A stretch of 64,000 nt of DNA, taken from the NCBI RefSeq assembly GCF_037975245.1, contig NC_092580.1, positions 34,877,001 to 34,941,000 on the forward strand, written 5' to 3'. The translations under genes and the position numbers were made by a program. The DNA comes from Apostichopus japonicus. Lineage: Eukaryota; Echinodermata; Holothuroidea; Aspidochirotida; Stichopodidae. The notes beneath the pieces were generated by a model. It worked only from the letters and a program-made list of their open reading frames with translations, searched no databases and was not told the origin of the DNA. Shown in pieces: positions 21,901 to 34,075 of the stretch. The first letter of the stretch is position 1, and the number at the start of each line of letters is the position of its first letter.

Positions 21901-22980
21901 GGTTTGAATATTTGACAAGTGTTGACCGACTTCTCTTTTGCTAAAGTTTATGCAACAATATTATTTAGTTTGAATTTCTGACTAAATATAGCAATTCATG
22001 ATGCCTGAGCACGATTCCTCCTGTTGACATTTGCTTTGATTAGCAGCTTTTGAGAATCATTAACAAAAATGTGGAAAAAAATCCCTAAAGAATTATACAT
22101 TGTCATTAGATATGCAGTAGTCTTCTAGAGTTATACATCTTGCTTCAAGGATAAGATGAGGACCTTGCAAAGGGCTTTAAGTGGGTGCACATGCCTGGCT
22201 AGATGCTGTCAAAGCAACAGCATATTCTGAGAGACATATTAAGTGTCTGGAGGTGCTGTTTCACAGAAAAATGAAGTGTATGACGACGTATCAGGCTAGT
22301 CTAGAACAGTAGTGACCTTCCCATGATGATGTTTAAAGTGGTGTTATCTTACCTAAAGCTACAGTAAACGAGACTACTTTATGTGTCTGACCTAGTTGCA
22401 TTTTACCCAGCTTTAATTTGAATGTTGCTTGATGATGTATGGTTTTTGAATGTCTCAGTTCCAGGCCTGTGCATTAATTATGCTGCAATGATGTGTTTTA
22501 TGCCTTGTCATGCAGAAAATTGATTGCTGCTTTCAGACACAGTCTTCTGCCAGCCAAAGGTCATCAGTATTTGCCCCAAATTTTATTAAAAGTAAAAACT
22601 GCTAAACTACTCAAAAATGTACTTTCTGCAAGGTTCTGACTCTTCTAATTATTCATATACATTAAAGGAAGTTCCATTAAATATCTCAGTGAGTGGGACA
22701 GTAAAATGCTCTCTGAAATTAATGCAAGAGAGACCATTACATGAATTTCTTGAATATTTAGGGGCAATAACGATAACTTTGATATCCACTTACAATAGTA
22801 TGGGAGGAATGGCTAGTACTAATTTACAAGAGGCTAAACAAGTAAGCAGCACCTTGTTGTTTAAATTTGACAAGATATTTGACAACTGGAAGGTCTAACT
22901 GGTTAGCATGTGAACAATTTAATGTTTTGATATGTGACACCAATGAAGTGATCTCTGTCATGGTATGTAACTAGGAACTA
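21901..22980. other. Intron sequence without recognised feature
   Basis: A 93-codon plus-strand open frame at 22617-22898 has no recognised similarity and lies opposite to the host gene. I see no other structure. Confidence 0.5.
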
Positions 22981-22984
22981 ACAG

Positions 22985-24780
22985 ATGGATATCAGATTGA
23001 GCACAGCAGAGCACCACATTGTGAGTACCAGTTGAGTACTGCAGGTTAGTACCAGCTGTGTATCACAGAGTCAGTATAAACTAAGTATCAATGAGTACCA
23101 GCTGAGTATCAAAGAAAAGTAATGAGTACCACAGAGAGAATACCAGCTGTGTCTCACAGAGTAAGTCAAATTGGGTATCACAGAGTGAGTACCAGCTGTG
23201 TATCACAGAGTCAGTATAAACTAAGTATCGCTGAGTACCAGCTGAGTATCAAAGAAAAGTAATGAGTACCACAGAGTGAATATCAGTTGTGTATCACAGA
23301 GTGAGTACCAAGTCACAGAGTGAGTACCAGCTGTGTCTCACAGAGTAAGTCAAATTGGGTATCACAGAGTGAGTACCAGCTGTGTATCACAGAGTGAGTA
23401 CCAACTGAGTATCACAGAGTAAGTTCAAACTGAGCATCACAGAGTGAGTACTAACTTAGTATCACAGATTGAGTATTATCTGAGTATTACACAGTGATTA
23501 CTAACTGAGTGTCACAAAGTAAGTTCAAACTGAGTATCACAGAGTGAGTACCAGCTGTTTATCACAGATTGAGTACCAACTGAGTATCACAGAGTAAGTT
23601 CAAACTGAGTATCACAGAGTACCAGCTGAGTATCACAGAGTGAGTACCAACTGAGTATTACAGAGTGAGTACCAGCTCAGTATCACAGAGTGAGTACCAA
23701 CTGAGTATCACAGAGTGAGTACCAACTGAGTATCACAGAGTGAGTACCAACTGAGTATTACAGAGTGAGTATTATCTGAGTATCACAGAGTGAGTACCAG
23801 CTGTGTATCACAGAGTGAGTACCAACTCAGTATCACAGAGTGAGTACCAGCTCAGTATCACAGAGTGAGTACCAACTGAGTATCACAGAGTGAGTACCAA
23901 CTGAGTATCACAGAGTGAGTACCAACTGAGTATTACAGAGTGAGTATTATCTGAGTATCACAGAGTGAGTACCAGCTGTGTATCACAGGGTGAGAACCAA
24001 CTGAGTATCACAGAGTGAGTACCAACTGAGTATCACAGAGTGAGTACCAGCTGAGTATCACAGAGTAAGTTCAAACTGAGCATCACAAAGTGAGTACTAA
24101 CTGAGCATCACAAAGTGAGTACCAACTCAGTATCACAGAGTGAGTACCAACTCAGTATTACAGAGTGAGTATTATCTGAGTATCACAGAGTGAGTACCAG
24201 CTGTGTATCACAGAGTGAGTACCAACTCAGTATCACAGAGTGAGTACCAGCTGAGTATCACAGAGTGAGTACCAGCTGAGTATCACAGAGTAAGTTCAAA
24301 CTGAGTATCACAGAGTGAGTACCAGCTGTGTATCACAAAGTGAGTACCAACTGAGTATCACAGAGTGAGTACCAGCTGTGTATCACAGAGTGAGTTCAAA
24401 CTGAGTATCACAGAGTGAGTACCAACTGAGTATCACAGAGTGAGTACCAACTGAGTATTACAGAGTGAGTATTATCTGAGTATCACAGAGTGAGTCCCAG
24501 CTGTGTATCACAGAGTGAGTACCAACTGAGTATCACAGAGTGAGTACCAGCTGAGTATCACAGAGTGAGTACCAGCTGAGTATCACAGAGTAAGTTCAAA
24601 CTGAGCATCACAGAGTGAGTACTAACTGAGCATCACAGAGTGAGTACTAACTGAGCATCACAGAGTGAGTACCAACTCAGTATCACAGAGTGAGTTCAAA
24701 CTGAGTATCACAGAGTGAGTACCAACTGAGTATTACAGAGTGAGTATTATCTGAGTATTACAGTGAGAGCAGCAGCTGAA
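22985..24780. repeat. 25-bp tandem array, about 70 copies
   Basis: The unit contains gagtatcacagagtgagtac then caact or cagct. Longer blocks with attatctgag and agttcaaactgag recur, indicating higher-order duplication. The edge at 22985-23300 is more diverged. Confidence 0.95.
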
Positions 24781-25164
24781 TATTACAAAGTTGTGTAATT
24801 TATATCTACAATCACATCTGTACACTTGCTTTGGGCTCTTCCTGAGAAACATTATCCTCAACACATTTGTTTCTTCACAGGTTAAAAAGTTTTCTTGTAT
24901 TCACTGCCATATCCCAAGATTATTGTGACACAGATGCTTTTGCCAAAATGGTTTGTGTTAAACTCTTGTTTATGTATAACATTTGACAAACAATTGTTTT
25001 GCACTTGTCAATATTAACCTGCCTGTCAACAGATTTTTATGACTCTGAAGGTGATGCTAGATCAAAGATACAACTAGATTTACAATAATATGAAAAACAT
25101 TTTGGTGAATATTATATTAAGAAAGCTTAAAGAGAGTGTACACAGTTTCTTCTTGCCCTATTAG
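24781..25164. other. Intron spacer between arrays
   Basis: About 380 bp of AT-rich sequence separates the 25-bp array from the long-unit array. No feature seen. Confidence 0.6.
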
Positions 25165-26910
25165 AAAGTGCCTCATCTATATTCATTAGGTAAGGTCATG
25201 CCTTCTGTTATGTCATCATTTTGTTGCGTGGTATAAAGAGTATCAAACGCTCATGGGCATTAGGTTCAGTGGTATGACCACCTATTAGTGTTGCCTCATC
25301 TATATTGATTAGGTAAGGTCATGCCTTCTGTTACGTCATCATTTTGTTGCGTGGTATAAAGAGTATCAAACGCTCATGGGCATTAGGTTCAGTGGTATGA
25401 CCACCTATTAGTGTTGCCTCATCTATATTCATTAGGTAAGGTCATGCCTTCTGTTACGTCATCATTTTGTTGCGTGGTATAAAGAGTATCAAACACTCAT
25501 GGGCATTCTTTATCTACCTAGGTTCAGTGGTATGACCACCTATTAGTGTTGCCTCATCTATATTGATTAGGTAAGGTCATGCCTTCTGTTACGTCATCAT
25601 TTTGTTGCGTGGTATAAAGAGTATCAAACACTCATGGGCATTCTTTATCTACCTAGGTTCAGTGGTATGACCACCTATTAGTGTTGCCTCATCTATATTC
25701 ATTAGGTAAGGTCATGCCTTCTGTTACGTCATCATTTTGTTGCGTGGTATAAAGAGTATCAAACACTCATGGGCATTCTTTATCTACCTAGGTTCAGTGG
25801 TATGACCACCTATTAGTGTTGCCTCATCTATATTTATTAGGTAAGGTCATGCCTTCTGTTACGTCATCATTTTGTTGCGTGGTATAAAGAGTATCAAACG
25901 CTCATGGGCATTCTTTATCTGCCTAGGTTCAGTGGTATGACCACCTATTAGTGTTGCCTCATCTATATTTATTAGGTAAGGTCATGCCTTCTGTTACGTC
26001 ATCATTTTGTTGCGTGGTATAAAGAGTATCAACCGCTCATGGGCATTCTTTATCTGCCTAGGTTCAGTGGTATGACCACCTATTAGTGTTGCCTCATCTA
26101 TATTCATTAGGTAAGGTCATGCCTTCTGTTACGTCATCATTTTGTTGCGTGGTATAAAGAGTATCAAACACTCATGGGCATTCTTTATCTACCTAGGTTC
26201 AGTGGTATGACCACCTATTAGTGTTGCCTCATCTATATTCATTAGGTAAGGTCATGCCTTCTGTTACGTCATCATTTTGTTGCGTGGTATAAAGAGTATC
26301 AAACACTCATGGGCATTCTTTATCTGCCTAGGTTCAGTGGTATGACCACCTATTAGTGTTGCCTCAACTATATTCATTAGGTAAGGTCATGCCTTCTGTT
26401 ACGTCATCATTTTGTTGCGTGGTATAAAGAGTATCAAACACTCATGGGCATTCTTTATCTGCCTAGGTTCAGTGGTATGACCACCTATTAGTGTTGCCTC
26501 AACTATATTCATTAGGTAAGGTCATGCCTTCTGTTACGTCATCATTTTGTTGCGTGGTATAAAGAGTATCAAACGCTCATGGGCATTCTTTATCTGCCTA
26601 GGTTCAGTGGTATGACCACCTATTAGTGTTGCCTCAACTATATTCATTAGGTAAGGTCATGCCTTCTGTTATGTCATCATTTTGTTGCGTGGTATAAAGA
26701 GTATCAAACGCTCATGGGCATTCTTTATCTACCTAGGTTCAGTGGTATGACCACCTATTAGTGTTGCCTCAACTATATTCATTAGGTAAGGTCATGCCTT
26801 CTGTTACGTCATCATTTTGTTGCGTGGTATAAAGAGTATCAAACACTCATGGGCATTCTTTATCTACCTAGGTTCAGTGGTATGACCACCTATTAGTGTT
26901 GCCTCAACTA
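25165..26910. repeat. Long-unit tandem array (about 119-139 bp), 13 copies
   Basis: The unit contains gttgcctcatctatattcat, taggtaaggtcatgccttct and gttacgtcatcattttgttg, then cgtggtataaagagtatcaa. Later copies gained about 17 bp (tctttatctacctagg). Copies are highly similar. Each carries taaggtca and, in most, ttacgtca. Confidence 0.96.
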
Positions 26911-28650
26911 TATTTATTTATTTTTCCGTATATATGGCAGGGCCTGGCAGCCTGTACAGACGTAATAGTGTTACCGTATATTATGAGTGTATTATGCGGT
27001 GAGGATTGAGAGATACCAAAGAGGTTGGTTTTAATTATTATGGTTAATGAAGTATAAATGTTAAAGACTAATTGTAGAAATTGTTTGAATTTCATCGTTT
27101 GCATAGTATTTCTAGTCTTTATGTGATACTTTGCAGTTTATCAATTCTTTACGTGACATATTTTTGTACGTTAATTGATATATTTTTTGGGGTATTTTTC
27201 ACAGATGCAATACAGATGCGACTTTATCCACTCGAGGCCTTGGCATTCTTTTTTGTCTATCCATCTTTCTAAACAAACGGTTATAAAAGCTGACCTTTCT
27301 TGATTAATCACTGAATGTTAACACACAAGCAACTATTGCTGACTTATGCAAAGCACAGTTAACCACTTCTCATTCTGTATATGTCTGCCTTCATTAGTAA
27401 GAAAGCCACTTCTGACATGAGAACATTTTATGTAAACTGTGTACACAAGGTTCTTGTATAAGTATGGAGTTCATTTGTACTTTAGGTTTTGAGTTATCAT
27501 GTTTCAAGACAAGGCTTCACATACATGCAGTCGATAGGACCCCTGTTGCCTTTGGCAAGGAATACACAACTACCAGGAGTTTGCTAAAACAAGGTTCACT
27601 GATGAAGATAACATCAGTGTGAAACCCCGTCCAGTTCCATCTCATTCTAAATTTGTACTAGGATATCAGATTGTATTTTTAAGAACAACATGTTTTCTTG
27701 TGTGTGTTTATTTTACTCTTCTACTGCCAATTTCAATATATTTTGAACAACACCAAGGCTTAAGTTTGAGAGGTAGAATCATGACAGGAACCAAAAAGAT
27801 TTCATTATTCTACTTCTTGACTATTCTTGGTTTGTCTTATGAAATCAGGTTGCACGTTTATAAAACAGTTCTCTTCTTTGCATTTTAAAATATCTCATCA
27901 AATAACTAGATTACATCAAGGCTTTAGTTTGAGAAGTAGAATCATGACAAGCACTGAGAACCCTTCATTAATCTACGTCATAGATATTAGTACTAATTCA
28001 ACCTATTACTTAGGTCAGGCTGCAGAGAATAATTTCAAGGCTCTCATTGACTGGTAGATTCATGGCAGTTACTATAGAGACTTCAATTAATCGATAGCAT
28101 TGCTGTAAGTAATAATTCAGTTTGTTAGTTATCTTATGTGTTAGCGAAAAGAATGAAATTCAAAATGAATGGCAACTAGTACTGCATATGGTACATCAAG
28201 TGTCATTTATCACCCATTACTGTATTGTCACACTTAATCAGTAGAGATGCTTGTATGGTACGGCCTATACATTATACATAAGTGGGAGGAGGTGCTTCCA
28301 TGGATTTAAGTCACAACCACCTTAGGCAGGTTAACAATTTGCTACACAGATTGCTATCTCCTTTGCACTCTCATCAGGAATTAGATATAAGGCTATGTCC
28401 AGTACCTTATATCTAATTCTTAGCTACTATACTGAACAGCTAGTAAACTAGGATACATTATAATAGAGCTTTTGCAATGTTTATTGCCTTATCAGTGGTT
28501 TGTAAATCCAATAGTTTGATGCTTCTTCTACAGCCTTAGAAAGGAAGCATTTTGTTTGGTGGAATCTGTCAAATTCTTTTATTTACAAGTGAGAATAAAG
28601 TGATGAAACGATACTCATGTTTCAATCTACAATATGTAAATATGCTGTAG
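26911..28650. other. Intron sequence without recognised feature
   Basis: AT-rich, with several short plus-strand open frames (27081-28057) that share no recognised similarity. Two segments near 27750 and 27915 share aaggctttagtttgagaagt and agaatcatgaca, so an old duplication of about 160 bp is present. Confidence 0.5.
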
Positions 28651-28770
28651 CAGTGTTAGAACTACTGTGGAAGTGTTAGAACTACTGTGGCAGTGTTAGA
28701 ACTACTGTGGCAGTGTTAGAACTACTGTGGCAGTGTTAGAACTACTGTGGCAGTGTTAGAACTACTGTAC
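28651..28770. repeat. 20-bp tandem array, 6 copies
   Basis: Perfect or near-perfect copies of agtgttagaactactgtggc. Confidence 0.95.
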
Positions 28771-29076
28771 ATATTACAATGCCTCATAAACTTTTGCAAG
28801 TTCTCTGTCTTGACTACATGAACATCTTTGTGCAGTGTAGGTCATGTACTATTCCATTGACAGGGAACTTATTATGTCATACATGAAGTGCTGCCCCTAC
28901 TACTGGATCATGGTTACTATGCATGGGCAGAATAATGATGAGAAAATACTTCTTTTATTAATTAAGAAACCATTATTATTTCTAACAGCTGGTATGTAAA
29001 GGTTAATCAGATTTGGTCTGCAATTATATTCTTACTTCTTTCCATAATAGTAAATGAAAAGTCCTAGATTTCCTAC

Positions 29077-29284
29077 CTTGTCAAATTGGAAGGTTTCTGA
29101 AGGAAGTCCAAGCAGTGCATAGATGGCATCTCTGCATGGCTGTTTCTCATCTTTAAAGATTGTTACTTGCACAGGGTATTCATTTGCAACCATTCTAGCT
29201 TGGTTACATCTCACATCATATATTTGATCAAACACTCCTGGACCAGACTCTGTCAGATATGGTCTTTCTGTCTTATGGCCTGGT
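29077..29284 (-). CDS. TUBGCP6: TUBGCP6 exon, N-terminal part of GRIP1
   Basis: This 208-nt exon lies after ctgtatag and before gtaggaa. It encodes PGHKTERPYLTESGPGVFDQ and, after a variable middle, PCRDAIYALLGLPSETFQFD. The P-G-H-x-x-E-x-P-Y-L-T-E-[AS]-G motif and the [DE]-[AV]-[IL]-x-[AV]-L-[LI]-G-x-x-S-x-T-F motif both occur in GCP6. The split codon CA|A links it to exon 30011-30150. Confidence 0.93.
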
Positions 29285-29399
29285 CTATACAGAGATAGAA
29301 ACAAAGGAAAACAAAAGCACCATGAACAATTGCATGTCAGCAAAGACCCAAAACCTGAATAAGATTGGCAAATGACCTAAGCTTAGATATATACAATAG

Positions 29400-29783
29400 C
29401 TTGAAAATTAAACACAAAAATAGACAGATAACTTGATTAATGACCCAAGAATATAGAGAGGTAACTTGACCAATTACCATAATATGGACAGCTGAATCTA
29501 AATCATCCTGAAAAAGACAGATAGCAAAATGGTCTAAGAATAAACAGATAGCTTATTAAATTACCCAACAATTGACAGAGAGTTTGATAAATGACCCAAG
29601 AATACAAAGAGAGATAAAGATTGATAAATAAAGAATACTAAAGAATACTACCTGTAATATTACTAACTGATAAACAAATACTTTAATAAACAACCCCAAG
29701 GTAGACAGACTGCTTGATAAACGACTCAGGAGACACAGATAACCTTATAAGTGACATAAGTGGAAATATATGACACTACTGAC
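29400..29783. repeat. Degenerate intron repeats with gata/aacttg
   Basis: Loosely repeated blocks contain agacagataacttgat, atgacccaagaata and similar, about 35-50 bp apart. They are too diverged to count copies. Confidence 0.5.
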
Positions 29784-29965
29784 CAATTATCTCCCATGTT
29801 CAATGTTTACGTATGACATTCAAGAAGTATCAGTTAGCAGTTGTCATAGCAACCTAATAGCCAAGTATCTCCCATGTTCCATATTAGTAAATTGCCTAAC
29901 AGAAGTATTTGGTAGCTGTCTTACAGCAAACTACTGACAAGCCATCTTCCATGTTCTATGTTTAT
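29784..29965. repeat. Intron copies of an exon edge and its 5' splice site
   Basis: Three diverged copies contain tatctcccatgttcaatgtt with the adjacent tagcaaccta segment, spaced about 60-75 bp. The same block at 29996-30050 is the 3' end and donor of exon 30011-30150. In the copy at 29846-29880 the GT of the donor is changed; the other two keep a gtag-like site. Confidence 0.8.
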
Positions 29966-30010
29966 ATCACCTAACAGAAGTATCATTTAAAAGTTGTCAT
30001 AGCAACCTAC

Positions 30011-30150
30011 TGGCCAAGGATCTCCCATGTTCTATGTTTACAAACTGTGAAGTTCAGGGCAGCTGTCCATGGATGTTTCTCTGTAGGACTTGATATGACT
30101 GAGGAGGACCTTGAACTGGTCATGGAGCCAAACCCCTCATCAGGAGATGA
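30011..30150 (-). CDS. TUBGCP6: TUBGCP6 exon, serine-rich N-terminal segment
   Basis: This 140-nt exon lies after tttcctag and before gtaggttg. It encodes SSPDEGFGSMTSSRSSSVIS, then HPWTAALNFTVCKHRTWEIL. The D-E-G-F-x-S start, the W-x-A-A-L segment and the W-E-x-[LV]-G ending followed by P-G-H line up with GCP6. The donor and the last exonic bases are repeated in the following intron (29784-29960). Confidence 0.9.
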
Positions 30151-30346
30151 CTAGGAAAGAACAAGAATCATCAATAGGTATATCAAGGTCAATATCATTG
30201 ATTGTTGTACAGCATAGTGTCAACACATGAGTAAACAGAGATCTAACTCAAATAATTTATACTAAAATCTACATTTTGCTTCTAAAAAACAACATCTTAA
30301 ATTTTGAGCAAGCAGTAACAAACCACTGTCTTGAAATGAGCAATTT

Positions 30347-30458
30347 AGACGTTGGTTTGTAACAGGCAATGCTTGCTCAATTCAAGGTGTTGGTTTGCTA
30401 TCAGGCAATGCAGGAATTCTTGAATTGAGCAAGCATTGTCTGTAGCAAACCAATGTCT
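30347..30458. repeat. Fold-back inverted repeat, 40-bp arms
   Basis: The left arm 30347-30386 and right arm 30419-30458 are reverse complements at 36 of 40 positions, including the exact 20-mer caatgcttgctcaattcaag. The loop is 32 nt. A third related arm lies at about 30293-30335. This could be a small fold-back element or a hairpin-forming relic; no target duplication is evident. Confidence 0.85.
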
Positions 30459-31680
30459 TAAATTGTCTCATTTGACTGACAGGACTGCCAACAACTTTGC
30501 CCATTAACATTTAGCAACTTTCCTCCAAGATATAATCATAACCACATTACCTGCTTCAGAACAAGAACTTGCCCAGCAGTGAGGAGGTGTGAAACAACAT
30601 TTACATCTAATTATAACAACTGGGGGAGTAATTTCAAACCTGAGATGTGGACTTAAGCAATGTTCATCTCTAAGTGACAATTATAGCTGTCTGTCAGTTT
30701 CATCATATTCCTTCATTTACTAGTCACCTTCTTAGCAACCAAACTTGCCAAGCAGGTCATCAGACAAAAACTCAATTAAGTTTCTCACCAGTAAGATTTT
30801 GTTATGTTTGAAATCCCTTAGGCAAAATCATTTTACAACCTTTATCACTTTGTGAGACACTGAAATACTTCTCTTAACCAAAAGATAAACTTGTAGTTGG
30901 ATGTCAGTAACCTCTCCCTTGCAATTTGTCACCTAGTAATAGATTCTTAACTCTTTAAGCAGTCATTTATGTCACATTCGAAGGTTGTGACCATTTAAAC
31001 ATCTTGGCATATTATGACAACCTTTCCAAAAATAAAATCACAGCTGAGACAGCAGTTAAACTTGATTAACAGCTGGAAATGTTCCTGGTATCACACTTAG
31101 TTCAACTACCAATATTTATGCAAACTCCCTCTAGCTCTATGATGAGGATATGAAAATATGCTCTTCAAAGAACAAACGTTGCAGTTTCAAACTTCAAAGA
31201 AAAAGAAATAAAATGAAAGGCTTTACACAGCAGTGGCTTTACTTAAATATTATATTGTAGTATTTGGAATTAATTAAAACCATCCTGCCAACCAATCCTC
31301 CCCCCTCCCCCAACCCCACATACAAACACAAAGTAGAATAAAGAAATCAGTCACATTTTTTTAAACAATTCACCAGAGCAGGCATCATGATAAGTATTAA
31401 ATTGACAATTTATCAGATAATGTAAATAATACTAGGAATATGACTTCATATCAAGCACATATTTTTGACCATTCATGGAAGTTCCAGTCTTTAAGAAAAT
31501 TGAATTCCACTAAAATTTCTTTGCAGTAATGAAAGGTCTTGTAAGAGCAGTGACTTTCAGTTTATTTACACAAATCATTTTCCATTTAAAAAGACATCAC
31601 TGCCAAAACAAGAAGATCATGAGAAATAGTAACTTTGAAATATTTAATTCAAAAACACACAAAGAGCTCCTCTATTTAGG
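30459..31680. other. Intron sequence without recognised feature
   Basis: AT-rich, no array, no coding similarity. Confidence 0.55.
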
Positions 31681-32063
31681 TAAATAAATTTATATTTTAT
31701 AAACCAAAAAGAGTTTCAGAACTCATATAGAGTTACCCTAGGTAGTAAACAATGAACTTACACACTACTTTATAAAGGACATACAGTAAAGAGCTACTCT
31801 ATAATGTAAATAACTATTTATTTTATAAAGCATAAAGAGTGAAGGTACTCATATTATAGAGTTACCCTGGTTAGTATACAATGCACAAACACACTACTTT
31901 GTGAAGGACAAACAGTAAAGAGCTACTCTATAATGTAAATAACTATTTATTTTATAAAGCATAAAGAGTGAAGGTACTCATCTTATAGAGTTACCCTGGT
32001 TAGTATACAATGCACAAACACACTACTTTGTGAAGGACAAACAGTAAAGAGCTCCTCTAATTA
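31681..32063. repeat. About 126-bp tandem repeat, 3 copies
   Basis: The unit contains gagttaccctggttagtata, caatgcacaaacacactact and agagctactctataatgtaa. It continues in diverged form beyond the hAT element as the 34076-35330 repeats. Confidence 0.88.
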
Positions 32064-32134
32064 AATATATATATTTATTCTTTAAAAATGGAAAACTACT
32101 CTGTAATTGCAAAAATGGTACATTATACACAGAT

Positions 32135-34067
32135 CAGTGGCGGAGATTTCTTGTCAGAAGTGGGGGGGTTGCAGGCCATTGATGAAATAAAAGTCATAAC
32201 TGCTGGCTCACTATCTAAGTGGAGCGCCACCATAAGTTGGCACGAAGTGCACAAGAATTTTTTGGCAAATATTGCCTCCCAGATTGCAGTAAATGGCACT
32301 GCCCAGGCCTTGAAAAGCTGCATTTAACCAGTGGCGTATGCAGGATTTTCTAACCCGGGGGGGGGGGGGCGCGTATTACTATCTAAGCGGAGCGCCACCA
32401 TTGGTTGGCGCACAGCGTACAAGCAAATTTGTGGTTTTGGTACCCCCAGATCACCGGAAATGGCACTTCTCGGGCTTGAAATTGACCAACCATATGTACA
32501 CTTTTGCCTGAGAACCAAGTTTTTTCCAAATACTTTTTTTCTCACCAGTCACACATCATGTTCGACTTCATCACGTATCCTGTGGATCATTGCTTTTGTA
32601 GGTGATTCTTCATCGCGGCCCACAATATCCATCAGCCCCACTGTTCAGAATTTGAAAATTCACAATTCTCGTGAATAAATTCACTTCAAAACATACCCAT
32701 AATGTTGCACAAAATATCATCTATGGACAACCGATATAGAAAAACCTCCTTCAAACCCTAACAGACGGGTCAAAATTGCACGAGTATATGATGAAGTATG
32801 ATGAAGAATGTTGGTTAGGGAATTTTCGAAAATTCAGACGGCTACTAAAAAATTTCGTTGAAGGAAATAAAAATATACTATACCAGATATTTCCAAAACC
32901 GAACACTACACACATCGACAGTTTTGAGCATGGGCGCAGATCAGTCTTGGATAATGGTTGGGACGCGTGTCTGTTCTATGACACTATCTAAGCGGAGCCC
33001 GACCATGGGTTCACGCGTAGCGTACGATTTTTTTGGGCAAATATACCTCCCAGATCGCCAGAAATAACACTTCCCAGACCTACTGATGCTCCTAAACCTC
33101 CTTAAGTTTTAGATCTCATGGCTTAGAAATTTAGTTGGAGAAATACATGGGCGTCTGCAGAAAGAAAATCAGGGGACAAATAATCCAAGTAGACTTTTGT
33201 ATATACCATGGGTCTGGGGTCCTCTCCCAGAAAACAAATATAGACTGCCGCAAATGCGATTTCCGTCCTATATTTAACAACTGTGGATAAAATACAATAA
33301 AATGAGAACTGCTGCATGTCATTTGCACAATGCTGGATCAAACTGCGCCAAAGTTCAATACAGGGGAACTTGAAATGCAGCTATTGGTCAAGACAAATTG
33401 GTGGGGACACGGTATATCATGTCCCCACTACTGAAAAAGTTGGTGGGGACGCGTCCCGCTGTCCTCACCAGGATCTGCGCCCATGGTTTGGAGGCTGTTT
33501 ATCGTGGAACGCCATTTTCATGCTCACTGATATGATGTGATATCTGCTCTTTGCTTTACAAATTCGAATAATTTTGTCACTGTTCCTCTTTCTCTTCCCG
33601 TTTTCTTGCTGTATTTTCTACTCCATCCTTTTCTCCTTTTCTCTCTTTCTTCTTTTTCTTTTCCTTCCTTCACCTCGTTGTAGTTGGCAAGTGTATACAG
33701 TTCCAAAGCTATTCAACAGCAACAAAACGTTATTTTGTGTATGTCTATTGTGGGGTGAAGTTAGTGCTATGAGCTACAAGTTCCAATGCGCAAGGTGGGG
33801 GAAAGGGGCTAGAAATAATGTGTGGGTCAATTCTAACTCGGTTTTCGGTCGTTAATTGTTGATGTAGCCTACCAGGTAAAAGGTTGAAATGACTTTAACA
33901 ATTTCAAATTTAATAATTTGATTTATTACGCCATTTGGAGCACATAACATAGGCTATAACAGAACATTACTGGCAAAAACTAGGGGGGGTTGATTGTGTG
34001 GGCCAACGCCCCCTCTTCAAAAAGTGGGGGGGTTAAAACCCCCCAACCCCCCGTTTCTCCGCCACTG
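32135..34067. mobile_element. Non-autonomous hAT-like DNA transposon, 1.93 kb
   Basis: The ends are cagtggcggag on the left and its reverse complement ctccgccactg on the right, followed inward by G-runs and C-runs. The 8-bp duplication acacagat flanks both ends (32127-32134 and 34068-34075). Terminal CAGNGNCG and an 8-bp duplication are hAT hallmarks. There is no transposase frame. The interior holds three diverged copies of a block with tatctaagcggagcgccacc, and a nested smaller element. It lies in an intron of TUBGCP6. Confidence 0.85.
32929..33485. mobile_element. Nested hAT-like MITE, 557 bp
   Basis: The terminal inverted repeat is catgggcgcagatc, with gatctgcgcccatg at the other end. 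Flanks gttttgag and gtttggag match at 7 of 8 bases, consistent with an aged 8-bp duplication. It lies inside the larger hAT-like element. Confidence 0.75.
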
Positions 34068-34075
34068 ACACAGAT

